Source: Lysobacter sp. (GTDB lineage: Bacteria; Pseudomonadota; Gammaproteobacteria; Xanthomonadales; Xanthomonadaceae). Taken from it: a DNA stretch of 64,000 nucleotides. The notes below the pieces were generated by a model, which ran no database searches, was not told the origin of the DNA, and saw only the letters and a program-made list of their open reading frames with translations. Both the position numbers and the translations under genes were made by a program. Location: the NCBI GenBank assembly GCA_013141175.1, contig JABFRN010000001.1, positions 4,050,001-4,114,000 of the forward strand, written 5' to 3'. Shown here in pieces: positions 17,811-27,629 of this stretch (its first letter is position 1; every line of letters starts with the position of its first letter).

Positions 17811-18455
17811 ATGACCGATCCATCCCTCCGCGCCACCCCCCTGCTCGCAGCGCTCGGTCTCAGCTTCGCCCGCAATGACGAGCCGGTGTTCGGTCCGCTC
17901 GATTTCACGGTCGATGCCGGCGAAGCTCTGCTGATCCGCGGCGACAACGGCGCAGGCAAGACCACGCTGCTGCGGGTGCTTGCCGGCCTGCTGCGTCCCG
18001 AGGCCGGCCGGATCGAGGTCGACGGCCATGGCACCGACGCTCCGGCGCGCACTCGCGCACTGGCCTATCTCGGTCATTTGCCGGCGCTCAAGGCCGATCT
18101 CGGCGCGTTGGAAAACCTCGAATTCCTGTCCGGGCTGCAGGGGCATCGCCACGGCCAATCGCCCGATGCGGCGATGCGGATCGTCGGCCTCGATGGTTAC
18201 CAGGACGCCCTCGCCCGCCAACTCTCGGCGGGCCAGAAAAAACGTCTTTCGCTGGCACGGATCTGGCTGTCGCCGGCGCCGGTCTGGCTGCTGGACGAGC
18301 CGTACGCGAATCTCGATCTCGGCGGCATCGAACTGGTCAACCGCATGGTCCAGGCGCATCTGCGCGAAGGCGGCGCGGCACTGGTCACGACCCACGGCGC
18401 CTACGCTGCGCCACCGGTGCGCACCCGCGAACTGATCATGAGGCGGGCGGCATGA
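17811..18455 (+). CDS. ccmA: Cytochrome c maturation haem exporter ATPase CcmA
   Basis: 214 aa ABC ATPase. Walker A is [11 protein letters not shown], the signature is [16 protein letters not shown] and Walker B is [13 protein letters not shown]. The short length and the next genes identify it as CcmA, which with CcmB and CcmC releases holo-CcmE in cytochrome c maturation. Its stop overlaps the ccmB start (ATGA). It opens the ccm operon. Confidence 0.94.
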   Translation: MTDPSLRATPLLAALGLSFARNDEPVFGPLDFTVDAGEALLIRGDNGAGKTTLLRVLAGLLRPEAGRIEVDGHGTDAPARTRALAYLGHLPALKADLGALENLEFLSGLQGHRHGQSPDAAMRIVGLDGYQDALARQLSAGQKKRLSLARIWLSPAPVWLLDEPYANLDLGGIELVNRMVQAHLREGGAALVTTHGAYAAPPVRTRELIMRRAA

Positions 18456-19177
18456 GCGCATCGCCGCTGCATCCGCCACGCATGACCATCGCCGGCAGTG
18501 CGCCCACCCTGCTGGAGGCCGCCCGCGCCCTGCTCGCCCGCGATCTGCGCCTGCTCTGGCGCCGTCGCGGGGACGCGCTGCAGCCGGCATTGTTCGCTTT
18601 GATGGTGGTGGTGCTGTTCGCGCTGGCGCTGGGCAACGACCCACCGCTGCAGGCCAAAGTCGCCGCTGGCGTGCTCTGGGTCGCGGCGCTGCTGGCCGGG
18701 CTGTTGGCGCTGGATACCCTGTTCCGCAGCGATGCCGAAGACGGTTCGCTGGAACAGTGGATGCTCGCGCCGGTACCACTGGCTTGGCTGGTTGCGGTAC
18801 GCACGTTCATGCACTGGGCGACGACCGCGTGGCCGCTGTTGCTGGCCACGCCTTTCCTCGCCGAACTCATGCACCTACCGCATGCGCAATTGCCGATCCT
18901 GATGACCGGCCTGGCGCTGGGGACACCACTGTTGAGTCTGATCGGCGCGGTGATCGCGGCGCTGACGGTCGGCATGCGCCGCTCCGGTATCCTAGTGGGG
19001 TTGCTCGCCTTGCCGCTGTACGTGCCGGTGCTGGTGTTCGGTGCCGGCAGTGTCGCCGCAAGCGCTCAGGGCATGGATGCGGTTGGACCGATGCTGTTCC
19101 TGGGCGCGGGCCTGATCGTCGCGATGGTGCTCGCACCGCTGACTGCAGCGGCTGCGATCCGGATCGCGGTGAATTGA
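18452..19177 (+). CDS. ccmB: Haem exporter permease CcmB
   Basis: 241 aa with six hydrophobic segments, for example [15 protein letters not shown] and the family segment [16 protein letters not shown]. The N-terminus has about 30 residues before the conserved [19 protein letters not shown]; an internal ATG at 18482 is a possible alternative start, but the ATGA overlap with ccmA favours 18452. CcmB is the membrane subunit for CcmA in the inner membrane. A 113-base gap separates it from ccmC. Confidence 0.93.
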   Translation: MSASPLHPPRMTIAGSAPTLLEAARALLARDLRLLWRRRGDALQPALFALMVVVLFALALGNDPPLQAKVAAGVLWVAALLAGLLALDTLFRSDAEDGSLEQWMLAPVPLAWLVAVRTFMHWATTAWPLLLATPFLAELMHLPHAQLPILMTGLALGTPLLSLIGAVIAALTVGMRRSGILVGLLALPLYVPVLVFGAGSVAASAQGMDAVGPMLFLGAGLIVAMVLAPLTAAAAIRIAVN

Positions 19178-19290
19178 GGCGTGGGTCACCCGGCATCTTC
19201 GCACCACGACACTGCTCGGCCATTCAAACTCCGCCATCATCATCTCCCCAATGCTTGATCGAGTGATCCGTCGCACATGAAGCCCCACCC

Positions 19291-20058
19291 ATGAACCCCC
19301 TCGTCCGCTGGTTCCACCAACTCGGTTCGCCGCCGTACTTCGACCGCTTCGCGGCGCGCTGGGCGCCGTGGTGCTTCGGCCTGGGCGTGCTGGTCATGCT
19401 CTGGGGCGGCTGGCAGGGCTTGTTCGTCGTTCCCGCCGATTACCAGCAGGGCGACAGCTTCCGCATCCTCTACATCCATGTGCCCTCGGCATGGATGAGC
19501 ATGTTCATCTTCGCGCTGATGGCGTTCTATGCGGCCATCGCGCTGATCTGGCGGATCAAGCTGTGCGAGATCCTGGCCATGGCCTGCGCGCCGATCGGTG
19601 CGGCCTTCACCGTGATCACCCTGGCCACCGGCTCGATCTGGGGCAAGCCGATGTGGGGCACGTGGTGGGAATGGGACCCGCGGCTGACCAGCGAGCTGAT
19701 CCTGCTGTTCCTGTATCTGGGCGTGATCGGTCTGTACCAGGCGATCGACGACCGCCGCAACGCCGCGCGCGCCGCCGGTCTGCTGGCGATCGTCGGGGTC
19801 GCGCTGCTGCCGGTGATCCGCTACTCGGTGACCTGGTGGAACTCGCTGCACCAGGGCCAGACCATCCGCATGTTCGGCGAATCGAGCATGGATGCCAGCA
19901 TGATTCCGCCGCTGGTGGCGATCGTGCTGGGGACCAAGCTGTGGTTCGTCGGTTCGCTGCTGCTGCGGGCGCGCGCGGACAATCTGGAACGCGAAGCGGG
20001 CAAGGACTGGGTGCGGCAGCGTGCGGGGATCGACACCGCAGCGGAGCGTGGGCCATGA
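19291..20058 (+). CDS. ccmC: Haem handling protein CcmC
   Basis: 255 aa with six membrane segments. The tryptophan-rich haem-presenting motif is [19 protein letters not shown]. Flanking histidines lie in [11 protein letters not shown] and SLHQGQTI. CcmC presents haem to CcmE at the periplasmic face. It overlaps ccmD by four bases (ATGA). Confidence 0.95.
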   Translation: MNPLVRWFHQLGSPPYFDRFAARWAPWCFGLGVLVMLWGGWQGLFVVPADYQQGDSFRILYIHVPSAWMSMFIFALMAFYAAIALIWRIKLCEILAMACAPIGAAFTVITLATGSIWGKPMWGTWWEWDPRLTSELILLFLYLGVIGLYQAIDDRRNAARAAGLLAIVGVALLPVIRYSVTWWNSLHQGQTIRMFGESSMDASMIPPLVAIVLGTKLWFVGSLLLRARADNLEREAGKDWVRQRAGIDTAAERGP

Positions 20059-20228
20059 CCTATCTGGGCTATGTCGTCGCGGCCTACGCGATCTTCGCGG
20101 TGGTGCTGCTGTGGGACCTGGTCGCACCGCTGCTGCGCATCCGCCGTATCCTGCGCAACGTCTCTCTGCGTGCGAGGCGCGCATCCGCGCAACAAGACGC
20201 GCCCATTCCCACGGAGCTGCAACGATGA
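20055..20228 (+). CDS. ccmD: Haem exporter protein CcmD
   Basis: 57 aa with one N-terminal membrane segment ([20 protein letters not shown]) and a basic tail ([16 protein letters not shown]), the normal shape of CcmD. It stabilises the CcmABC-CcmE complex. Both ends overlap neighbours as ATGA. Confidence 0.9.
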   Translation: MTYLGYVVAAYAIFAVVLLWDLVAPLLRIRRILRNVSLRARRASAQQDAPIPTELQR

Positions 20229-20746
20229 ACCCCACCCGTAAACGCCGCCTCGTGCTGGTGCTGTTGCTGCTGGCTGCGGCCGTCGCCGCGACCGCGCTGG
20301 TGACGCTGGCGCTGCAGCGCAATGTCGCCTATCTGTACACGCCCAGCGAAATCCTCGCCGACGAAGCGGGCGCGAAGGTCAAGACCGGCGACGCGGTGTT
20401 CCGCCTCGGCGGCATGGTGGCGGCCGATTCGCTCCAGCGCGCCGAAGGCTCGATGGAAGCGCGGTTCAAAGTGACCGATGGCGACGGCGAACTGGAAGTG
20501 CGCTACACCGGGATTCTTCCGGATCTGTTCCGCGAGAAGCAGGCGGTGGTGGCGACCGGGCGGATGGACGGGCAGATCTTCATCGCCGAGCAGGTGCTGG
20601 CCAAGCACGACGAGACCTACGTGCCGAAGGAAGTGGCCGACAAGATGGGTTTGGCGCACAAGAAGCACAACGTACCCGAGGCGACGGGCGCCGCTGCAGC
20701 GGGAACACCCGCCGCGACAGCGCCGATGCCGATGCCGGAGCGCTGA
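20225..20746 (+). CDS. ccmE: Haem chaperone CcmE
   Basis: 173 aa from ATG 20225. One N-terminal membrane anchor ([18 protein letters not shown]) is followed by an OB-fold periplasmic domain with [14 protein letters not shown] and [13 protein letters not shown]. The haem-binding histidine is His128 in [12 protein letters not shown] (HxxxY form). The C-terminus is an Ala/Pro-rich tail. CcmE carries haem covalently from CcmC to the CcmFH ligase. Confidence 0.95.
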   Translation: MNPTRKRRLVLVLLLLAAAVAATALVTLALQRNVAYLYTPSEILADEAGAKVKTGDAVFRLGGMVAADSLQRAEGSMEARFKVTDGDGELEVRYTGILPDLFREKQAVVATGRMDGQIFIAEQVLAKHDETYVPKEVADKMGLAHKKHNVPEATGAAAAGTPAATAPMPMPER

Positions 20747-20752
20747 GCGCGC

Positions 20753-22804
20753 ATGCATCTGCTTCCGGAGTTCGGCCAGGTCGCGCTGATCCTCGCGTTG
20801 CTGGTCGCGTCGCTGCAGGCGATCCTGCCGCTGCTGGGTGCACAGCGCGGACTGGCGCCGTGGATGGCCATCGCACGACCGACGGCATGGGCGCAGTTGG
20901 TGCTGGTCGGCGCGGCCTTCGCGATCCTGACCTGGGCGTTCGTCGCGCAGGACTTTTCGTTGCGGTATGTCGCCACGAATTCCAATTCGCTGCTGCCGAT
21001 GGTGTACCGCTATTCCGCCGTGTGGGGCGCACACGAAGGTTCGCTGCTGCTGTGGGCGCTGATCCTTTCGCTGTGGACCGCAGCGGTCGCGATGTTTTCG
21101 AAATCGCTGCCGGTGCGGGTGGTCGCCCGCGTGCTCGGGGTGATGGGCATCATCAACGTCGGCTTCCTCGCCTTCCTGATCTTCACCAGCAACCCGTTCG
21201 AGCGGATCCTGCCCGCCGCCGCCGAAGGCCGCGATCTCAACCCGCTGCTGCAGGATTTCGGCCTGATCGTGCATCCGCCGATGCTCTACATGGGCTACGT
21301 CGGCTTCGCGGTGCCGTTCGCGTTCGCGATCGCCGCGCTGCTCGATCGCAACGCCTCGCAGCCGGAGGAAGTCGCGCGCTGGCTGCGCTGGACGCGACCG
21401 TGGACCAATGTCGCGTGGGGCTTTCTGACCATCGGTATCGCGCTGGGCAGCTGGTGGGCGTACTACGAACTGGGCTGGGGCGGCTGGTGGTTCTGGGATC
21501 CGGTCGAGAACGCGAGCTTCATGCCGTGGCTGGCCGGTGCTGCGCTGCTGCATTCGCAGGCGATCACCGAGAAGCGTGGCAGTTTCCGCAGTTGGACCCT
21601 GCTGCTGGCGATCGCCACGTTCTCGCTGTCGCTGCTCGGGACGTTCCTGGTCCGTTCGGGCGTATTGACCAGCGTGCATGCGTTCGCGTCCGACCCCGGA
21701 CGGGGTCTGTTCGTCCTGATTTTCCTCGGGCTGGTCGTCGGCGGTTCGCTGGTGCTGTACGCGCTGCGCGCACCGGACGTCGATGGCGGCAAGCCCTTCG
21801 TCGGCGCATCGCGCGAAGCACTGCTGCTGCTCAACAACGTCTTCCTCACCGCCGCCTGCGCGATGGTGCTGATCGGCACGCTGTATCCGCTGCTGGCCGA
21901 TGCGCTGGAGCTCGGCAAGATTTCGGTCGGCCCGCCGTATTTTTCGCTGATGTTCATCGTGCTGATGGCGCCGATCGTGCTGTTGTTGCCGTTGGGACCG
22001 CTGATCCGCTGGCAGCGAGACGAACTCGCGCGCCCGCTGCGTCTGCTGCTGCCGTGGGCGGCGCTGGCGCTGGCGGCCGGGGCCATCGCCTACTTCCAGG
22101 CGCCGAATGGCCCCTGGAAAACCGCGGCCGGCGTCGCCGGTTCGGTGTGGATCGCATTCGGCACCGCGCGCTTCGTCTGGCAGCGGCTGCGCACGCACCG
22201 CAGCGCGCTGACGCCGGAAATGCTCGGCATGGTGCTGGCGCACAGCGGCATCGCGGTATTCCTGATCGGCGCGCTGCTGGTGGAAGCGCAGGTGCAGCAG
22301 CGCGAGATCGCGATGAAACCGGGACAGACGCTGATCCTTGGCCGCGACAGTTTCCGTTTCGATGGCGTCGAGCGATTGCAGGGACCGAACTACGCTGCGA
22401 GCCGCGGCACCGTGACCGTGTTCCGCGACGATCAACCCGTGATCACGCTGCATCCGGAAAAACGCGAATACGCCAGCGGCGGCCAGGTGATGACCGAAGC
22501 GGCGATCCGCCCGGGCGTGAGCCGCGACCTGTTCGTCGCGCTCGGCGAACCGCTGGGCGGCGATGCCTGGGCGGTACGCGTGCACATCAAACCCTTCATC
22601 CGCTGGATCTGGCTGGGCGCGATCATGATGGCGCTCGGTGGTTTCGTGACCGCAGTGGATCGGCGCTTCCGCAAACCCCGCGCCGCCGCCGACGATCACG
22701 CAGGCACCTTGTCCAGATTGGGCGCGCGCGAACAGAAGCGCGGCCGACAGGACGATCCCGGCATCGGCGACGGGATACCCGTGAACGACGGAGGCGCAGA
22801 CTGA
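20753..22804 (+). CDS. ccmF: Cytochrome c haem lyase subunit CcmF
   Basis: 683 aa, many membrane segments. The WWD domain is WGGWWFWDPVENASFMPWLA. The histidine-bearing loops HPPMLYMGYVGFAVPF and HSQAITEKRGSFRSWTLLLA are intact. CcmF with CcmH attaches haem to the CXXCH motif of apocytochromes in the periplasm. The stop shares one base with the following ccmG start (TGATG). Confidence 0.96.
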   Translation: MHLLPEFGQVALILALLVASLQAILPLLGAQRGLAPWMAIARPTAWAQLVLVGAAFAILTWAFVAQDFSLRYVATNSNSLLPMVYRYSAVWGAHEGSLLLWALILSLWTAAVAMFSKSLPVRVVARVLGVMGIINVGFLAFLIFTSNPFERILPAAAEGRDLNPLLQDFGLIVHPPMLYMGYVGFAVPFAFAIAALLDRNASQPEEVARWLRWTRPWTNVAWGFLTIGIALGSWWAYYELGWGGWWFWDPVENASFMPWLAGAALLHSQAITEKRGSFRSWTLLLAIATFSLSLLGTFLVRSGVLTSVHAFASDPGRGLFVLIFLGLVVGGSLVLYALRAPDVDGGKPFVGASREALLLLNNVFLTAACAMVLIGTLYPLLADALELGKISVGPPYFSLMFIVLMAPIVLLLPLGPLIRWQRDELARPLRLLLPWAALALAAGAIAYFQAPNGPWKTAAGVAGSVWIAFGTARFVWQRLRTHRSALTPEMLGMVLAHSGIAVFLIGALLVEAQVQQREIAMKPGQTLILGRDSFRFDGVERLQGPNYAASRGTVTVFRDDQPVITLHPEKREYASGGQVMTEAAIRPGVSRDLFVALGEPLGGDAWAVRVHIKPFIRWIWLGAIMMALGGFVTAVDRRFRKPRAAADDHAGTLSRLGAREQKRGRQDDPGIGDGIPVNDGGAD

Positions 22805-23349
22805 TGCGCGCCAAACGCTGGCTTCCCTTCGCCGTATTCCTGTCGATCGCCGCGCTGCTCGCGACCGGCGTCTGGCTCAGCCGTCGCGACAACCGCGAAG
22901 CGCTGCCCTCGCCGCTGATCGGCAAACCGGCGCCGGAGTTCGCGCTGCCGGTGCTGCACGAGCCGAACCGCACCGTGACCTCGAAGGAACTGCACGGCCA
23001 GCCGTATCTGTTGAACGTGTGGGGCAGCTGGTGCGCGGAATGCCAGGTCGAGCATCCGGTGATCACCCGCTTCGCCGAAACCAAACGGCTGCGCGTGATC
23101 GGCTACAACTGGAAGGACGAACCGGCCGACGCGCTGGCGTGGCTGGAACGCTTCAACAATCCTTACTGGCTGGTGTTGGCGGATGTCGAAGGCGGCACCG
23201 CGATCGATTTCGGCATCTACGGTGCGCCGGAAACGTTTCTGGTCGACGCGAACGGCATCGTGCGCTGGAAGCATGTCGGCGCGATGACCGATGCCATCGT
23301 TCGCGACGAACTGCTGCCGGCACTGGACGCCGCAGAGCGCAGCCGATAA
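22804..23349 (+). CDS. ccmG: Thiol:disulfide interchange protein CcmG/DsbE, first copy
   Basis: 181 aa. An N-terminal membrane anchor (LPFAVFLSIAALLATGVWL) precedes a thioredoxin fold with redox motif WCAEC (Cys77, Cys80) and the DsbE cis-proline segment IYGAPETFLVD. CcmG keeps apocytochrome cysteines reduced before haem attachment. It starts on the last base of ccmF. A second thioredoxin gene of the same kind follows two bases after its stop. Confidence 0.93.
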   Translation: MRAKRWLPFAVFLSIAALLATGVWLSRRDNREALPSPLIGKPAPEFALPVLHEPNRTVTSKELHGQPYLLNVWGSWCAECQVEHPVITRFAETKRLRVIGYNWKDEPADALAWLERFNNPYWLVLADVEGGTAIDFGIYGAPETFLVDANGIVRWKHVGAMTDAIVRDELLPALDAAERSR

Positions 23350-23351
23350 CG

Positions 23352-23963
23352 ATGGCGACGCCGACCGACCACCTGCCGCAGCCGCCGCAGCGGACCTCCA
23401 CGCGACCGCCGCTCAAGCACTGGCTGGGGATGATCGCGGCATTCTTCGTCCTGCTGTTCGTCATGACCTTCGGCGCGGAAGTCCTGAACTACGCGTATCG
23501 CAGCTACACCAAACCGCCGGCATCGCGACTGGTCGGCCAACCGCTTCCGGAGTTCACGATGCCGACGCTGGGCGACCCCGCGCGGACGGTCTCGCGGCAG
23601 GAACTGCTCGGAACGCCCTATCTGCTCAGCACCTGGTCGAGCTGGTGCTACGGTTGCAAGGAAGAACATCCGACCGTCGCCCGGTTCGCCGAAAGCAAAC
23701 GGATCAAGGTGATCGGTTTCAATATCCAGGACGAACCGCAGGATGCCAACGCATGGCTGGAACATTACGGCGATCCATACGCATTCACCCTCGTCGACGG
23801 CACCGGACGCACCGCGAACCGGATGGAAATCTTCACCTCGCCGCATCACGTGCTGATCGATGCCAAGGGCGTGGTCCGCTGGAAGCGCAGTGCGATCATG
23901 GACGAGCGCATGGTCCGCGACGAATTGCTGCCCATGATCGAAACCATGGAGCGCCAGCAATGA
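23352..23963 (+). CDS. CcmG/DsbE-like thioredoxin, second copy
   Basis: 203 aa. A cytoplasmic Pro-rich start of about 20 residues precedes a membrane anchor (MIAAFFVLLFVMTFGAEVL). The thioredoxin domain has WCYGC (Cys99, Cys102) and keeps the proline in FTSPHHVLIDAKG, where the first copy has GAPETF. Shared stretches such as IGFNIQDEP versus IGYNWKDEP show it is a diverged duplicate of the first copy. It overlaps ccmH by ATGA, so it is an integral part of the operon. It may serve a different client or the CcmH disulfide. Confidence 0.88.
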   Translation: MATPTDHLPQPPQRTSTRPPLKHWLGMIAAFFVLLFVMTFGAEVLNYAYRSYTKPPASRLVGQPLPEFTMPTLGDPARTVSRQELLGTPYLLSTWSSWCYGCKEEHPTVARFAESKRIKVIGFNIQDEPQDANAWLEHYGDPYAFTLVDGTGRTANRMEIFTSPHHVLIDAKGVVRWKRSAIMDERMVRDELLPMIETMERQQ

Positions 23964-24409
23964 TCGCGATGCTCCGCCGCTGCGTGCTGGTTCTGCTGCT
24001 GATGCTCGCCGCTGCACCGGCATTCGCGCAGAAAGCCTCGGACCCCGCGCCGCTGCAGTTCCGCGACAGCGCCGAAGCGCAGCGGTTCCACGATCTGGTC
24101 GCGGAACTGCGCTGCGTGATGTGCCAGAACCAGTCGCTGGCCGATTCCAACGCGCAGATCGCGGTCGATCTGCGCCACGAAGTGCTCGCGCTGATGCGCG
24201 AAGGCCGCAGCGATGCGGACGTGCGCGACTTCCTGGTCGCGCGCTACGGCGAGTTCGTGCTGTATCGGCCACGGGTCAGCGGCACGACCTGGTTATTGTG
24301 GTTCGGCCCGCTGCTGTTCGCGCTGGGCGGCGGCGTCGTGGTCTGGCGTCTGCTGCGCCGCGATGGCAAGACGCCGCCGCCTCCGATCGACGACACGCAG
24401 GAGTGGTGA
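23960..24409 (+). CDS. ccmH: Cytochrome c maturation protein CcmH
   Basis: 149 aa. The signal peptide ends near AFAQ. The catalytic motif is LRCVMCQNQSLADSNAQIA (Cys52, Cys55), followed by the three-helix bundle and a membrane anchor (WLLWFGPLLFALGGGVVVW). It has the short CcmH/CcmL form; the TPR part normally called CcmI is encoded by the next gene. It reduces or holds apocytochrome c for CcmF. The stop overlaps the next start (TGATG). Confidence 0.95.
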   Translation: MIAMLRRCVLVLLLMLAAAPAFAQKASDPAPLQFRDSAEAQRFHDLVAELRCVMCQNQSLADSNAQIAVDLRHEVLALMREGRSDADVRDFLVARYGEFVLYRPRVSGTTWLLWFGPLLFALGGGVVVWRLLRRDGKTPPPPIDDTQEW

Positions 24410-25431
24410 TGTCCTCTTCCCTCATCTTCGCGCAGGTCAGCGCCGTCGCGACGCTATTGGTCTTCGGTCTCGTGCTGCGCCCGCTGTGGCACGCCAGGCG
24501 CCTGTCCACCCTGCTGCTGATCGCCGGGCTCACGCTGACCTCCGCCAGCATCTATCGGCTGGTCGGCAACCCGGGCGCGCTCGATGCCTCGATGGTCGAA
24601 CGTCCGCGGAATATCGAGCAGGCGCTGACCCAGCTCGAGCGCAATCGCGACAGCTTCCCGGATCACGAAGGCTGGGTGATGTTGGCCAGCACCTACGCCC
24701 GCGTCGGCAAGTTCGAGCAGGCGCGCGACGCTTGGGACGAAGTGCTGAAGCGCGTGCCGGACGACGCGAATTTCCTCGCCGCCGCTGCGGAATCGCGTGC
24801 GCAGTCGGACGCGCAGCGCCGCTTCGATCCGCGCGCGGTCGAATATCTGCAGCATGCGCTCAAGATCGATCCGCAACACCAGCGCGCGCGCCTGTTCATG
24901 GGGATCGCACTGCGCCAGCAGGACAAACCCGCCGATGCGGCGCGGATGTGGGAACCGCTGCTCGCACAGGTCGATGCGGCCAACGCGACAACGCTGCGCG
25001 CCGAAGTCGACGCCGCGCGCAAGGACGCGGGTCTGCCGCCCTTGCCGCAGCCCGCCGCCGCGCCCGCATCGAAAGGACCTGCATCGAAGGGAATTGTTGT
25101 CGAGGTCGCGCTGGATCCCGCATTCGCCGCGCGCGTCCGGCTGCGCGGCGACGCCACCGTATTCGTGATCGCGCGTGCCCCGAACGGTCCACCGATGCCG
25201 GTCGCGGTGGAAAAACACAGCGTCGCCGATCTGCCTCTGACGGTGACGCTCGACGACGCCGATGGCCCGATGCCGACGGCCAAGCTGTCGGCGCTGCAGG
25301 AAGTCGACGTGATCGCCCGCATCTCGGAGAGCGGCAATCCCATGCGTCAGGAAGGCGACCTGGAATCGAAATCCGTGCGCGTTCAGTTGCCCGCGAAGCA
25401 AACGGTCAAGCTCACGCTCGGCTCGGAATGA
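24409..25431 (+). CDS. CcmI-like TPR cytochrome c biogenesis factor
   Basis: 340 aa. Two membrane segments at the N-terminus (VSAVATLLVFGLVLRPLW and LSTLLLIAGLTLTSASIY) are followed by TPR units (HEGWVMLASTYARVGKFEQA, then AVEYLQHALKIDPQHQRARL). After a Pro/Ala linker comes the C-terminal beta-domain (VEVALDPAFAARVRLRGDATVFV, then PMPVAVEKHSVADLPLTVTL), as in fused CcmH/CcmI proteins. It should bind the apocytochrome C-terminus and deliver it to CcmFH. Confidence 0.88.
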   Translation: MSSSLIFAQVSAVATLLVFGLVLRPLWHARRLSTLLLIAGLTLTSASIYRLVGNPGALDASMVERPRNIEQALTQLERNRDSFPDHEGWVMLASTYARVGKFEQARDAWDEVLKRVPDDANFLAAAAESRAQSDAQRRFDPRAVEYLQHALKIDPQHQRARLFMGIALRQQDKPADAARMWEPLLAQVDAANATTLRAEVDAARKDAGLPPLPQPAAAPASKGPASKGIVVEVALDPAFAARVRLRGDATVFVIARAPNGPPMPVAVEKHSVADLPLTVTLDDADGPMPTAKLSALQEVDVIARISESGNPMRQEGDLESKSVRVQLPAKQTVKLTLGSE

Positions 25432-26393
25432 CCGCCGCACCGGCGTCCCGCATGCATCGTGTCGCCGGCCACGCACGTTGGCTGGCCCTGCCCTGCGCGT
25501 CCGGTCTGCTGCTGCCGCTGCTCGGCCGCCTGTGGTCCCCGGCTTCGAATACGACGGTGTGGTTGCTCGATCTCGCCGCGCACTGGCAACTGTTGTACGC
25601 GCTCTGCTGGCTCGCGCTGTGTCTGCTGTACGCCGCGCGCAGCTGGCGATGGCTGCTGCTCGCACCGCTGGCGCTGCTGCCGCTGTTCAGCACCAGCATG
25701 CCGCTGCAACGCGTGGAAGACCGCAAACCGGCGCTGATCGTCGCTGCCGCGAACGTCAACCTGGCCAATCGCGATCCCACCCCGCTGGTCGCCTGGCTGC
25801 GCGCGCAACCTGCGGATGTGGTGATGCTCAGCGAGCTGACGCCCGCCTATGCCGATGCGCTGGTACGCCAACTCGGCGACGACTATCCGCATCGCGAGTT
25901 CGCATCCGACGATTCGCCATTCGGCATCGGCCTGCTCTCGCGCACGCCGCTGACCTCAGTCGAACTGCACGCCAGCGCCGACGGCATTCCATTCCTCACC
26001 GCGATGATCAGGAGCGGGAATGTGCCGATCCGGGTCGTCGCCGTCCATCCGATGCCGCCGATGGCCCCGCATTGGCATGGCGAACGCGATGCGCTGCTGC
26101 GGATGCTGGCGCAGCAGACGGGACGCACTCCGACCGTCGTCGCAGGCGACCTCAATGCCACGCCGTGGTCCACCGCGATGATCGGCGCGACGCACGACGG
26201 CCTGTTCCGCGCCACCTGCCACGCGCCGACATGGCCCGTGTGGGGACGTGGCGTCTTCGGCATTCCGATCGATCATGTCCTCGCCACCATGCACTGGCGG
26301 CAGGCGGGATCCAGCCGCGGCCCGGACATCGGCTCCGACCATTACCCCGTTCGCGCGACCCTGGTCTGGCTCGATGGCCGCGATATGGAGTGA
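25428..26393 (+). CDS. Membrane-anchored endonuclease/exonuclease/phosphatase family protein
   Basis: 321 aa. Three N-terminal hydrophobic segments (through LLLAPLALLPLFSTSM) precede an EEP-fold domain: AAANVNLANRD, VVMLSELTPAYADAL, VVAGDLNATPWSTAM with the Asp-Leu-Asn core, and C-terminal GSDHYPVRATL. Such proteins are phosphoesterases of nucleic acids, phospholipids or sugar phosphates; the substrate is unknown. The ATGA overlap with the ccmI-like gene places it at the end of the ccm transcript, although it has no known part in cytochrome maturation. Confidence 0.85.
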   Translation: MTAAPASRMHRVAGHARWLALPCASGLLLPLLGRLWSPASNTTVWLLDLAAHWQLLYALCWLALCLLYAARSWRWLLLAPLALLPLFSTSMPLQRVEDRKPALIVAAANVNLANRDPTPLVAWLRAQPADVVMLSELTPAYADALVRQLGDDYPHREFASDDSPFGIGLLSRTPLTSVELHASADGIPFLTAMIRSGNVPIRVVAVHPMPPMAPHWHGERDALLRMLAQQTGRTPTVVAGDLNATPWSTAMIGATHDGLFRATCHAPTWPVWGRGVFGIPIDHVLATMHWRQAGSSRGPDIGSDHYPVRATLVWLDGRDME

Positions 26394-26472
26394 CTGTCAC
26401 CTCGCCACCCTCGGAATACAGCGGCCCATCGCGTACGATCCGCGCTCCCGCCCGGATCGATAGACTTCACGG

Positions 26473-27588
26473 ATGACCGAATTCATACCTGCCGGCAGCC
26501 GCTTCCTCGAGCTGCCCTCGCCGTTCCCGATGAAACGCGGCGGGGCCCTGCTCGGCGCGCGCATGGCCTACGAGACCTGGGGCGCACTGAACGCCGCTGG
26601 CGACAACGCCATCCTCATCCTCACCGGGCTGTCGCCCGATGCTCATGCCGCCAGCCACGCCGACAATCCCGATCCGGGCTGGTGGGAAGCGATGCTGGGC
26701 CCCGGCAAACCCATCGACACCGACCGCTGGTACGTGGTCTGCGTGAATTCGCTGGGCAGTTGCAAGGGGTCGACGGGCCCCGGATCGATCGATCAAGCCA
26801 CCGGCCAGACCTATCGCCTGGGCTTTCCCGATCTGTCGGTGGAAGACTGCGCCGACGCCGCCGCGCACGTGGTCCACAGCCTGGGAATCGGCCGCCTCGC
26901 CTGCGTGATCGGCAATTCGATGGGCGGCATGGTCGCGCTGTCGGTGCTCCAGCGCTTCCCGGGGATCGCCCATGGCCATATCAACATCTCCGGCGCAGCC
27001 CGGGCGCTGCCGTTCTCGATCGCCATCCGCTCGCTGCAGCGCGAAGCGATCCGGCTCGACCCGCAGTGGAGCAACGGCGGCTACACCGACGAGGCCTATC
27101 CCGAGGCCGGCATGCGCATGGCGCGCAAGCTCGGCGTGATCACCTACCGCTCGGCGCTGGAGTGGGACGGCCGCTTCGGCCGCGTGCGCCTGGACTCCGA
27201 CCGCCGCCTCGGCGACGACCCGTTCGGGCTCGAATTCGAGGTCGAGAACTACCTCGAAGGCCACGCGCGGCGTTTCGTCCGCCGCTTCGACCCCAACAGC
27301 TATCTCTATCTCAGTCGCTCGATGGACTGGTTCGACCTCGGAGAGTCCTGCCACGGCACCTGCGAGCAGGGCCTGTCCAGGTTGCGCGTGAACCGCGCGC
27401 TCGCCATCGGCGTGCACACCGACATCCTGTTCCCGATCCAGCAGCAGCAGGAAATCGCCGACGGTCTGCTCGCCGGCGGGGTCGACGCCCGTTGCCTGGC
27501 GCTGCCATCGCCGCAGGGCCACGACGCCTTTCTCGTCGATATCGCCCGCTTCGGACCTGCCGTCCGCGAATTCCTCGATTCCCTGTAA
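26473..27588 (+). CDS. metX: MetX-family acyltransferase, probable serine or homoserine O-succinyltransferase
   Basis: 371 aa alpha/beta hydrolase. Landmarks are LTGLSPDAHAA, VVCVNSLGSCKGSTGP, the nucleophile Ser149 in VIGNSMGGM, the Asp in VHTDILFPI and the C-terminal His in SPQGHDAFLVD. The fold class usually acetylates homoserine. However, xanthomonad relatives that I remember with nearly identical segments (GVITYRSALEWDGRFGRVRL) have been described as using succinyl-CoA and, for some, serine as acceptor for cysteine synthesis. Which substrate applies cannot be settled from sequence here. No metB or cysK is next to it. Confidence 0.85.
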   Translation: MTEFIPAGSRFLELPSPFPMKRGGALLGARMAYETWGALNAAGDNAILILTGLSPDAHAASHADNPDPGWWEAMLGPGKPIDTDRWYVVCVNSLGSCKGSTGPGSIDQATGQTYRLGFPDLSVEDCADAAAHVVHSLGIGRLACVIGNSMGGMVALSVLQRFPGIAHGHINISGAARALPFSIAIRSLQREAIRLDPQWSNGGYTDEAYPEAGMRMARKLGVITYRSALEWDGRFGRVRLDSDRRLGDDPFGLEFEVENYLEGHARRFVRRFDPNSYLYLSRSMDWFDLGESCHGTCEQGLSRLRVNRALAIGVHTDILFPIQQQQEIADGLLAGGVDARCLALPSPQGHDAFLVDIARFGPAVREFLDSL

Positions 27589-27629
27589 GCCCGGCTTCTG
27601 CAGGCGCAGCTCTTGCAGGAACCGCTCTT

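Noticed and set aside
20084-22699. A long minus-strand frame opposite ccmE and ccmF
   Set aside because: The ccm genes on the plus strand are certain, and the antisense product is Gln/Arg/His-rich without domains.
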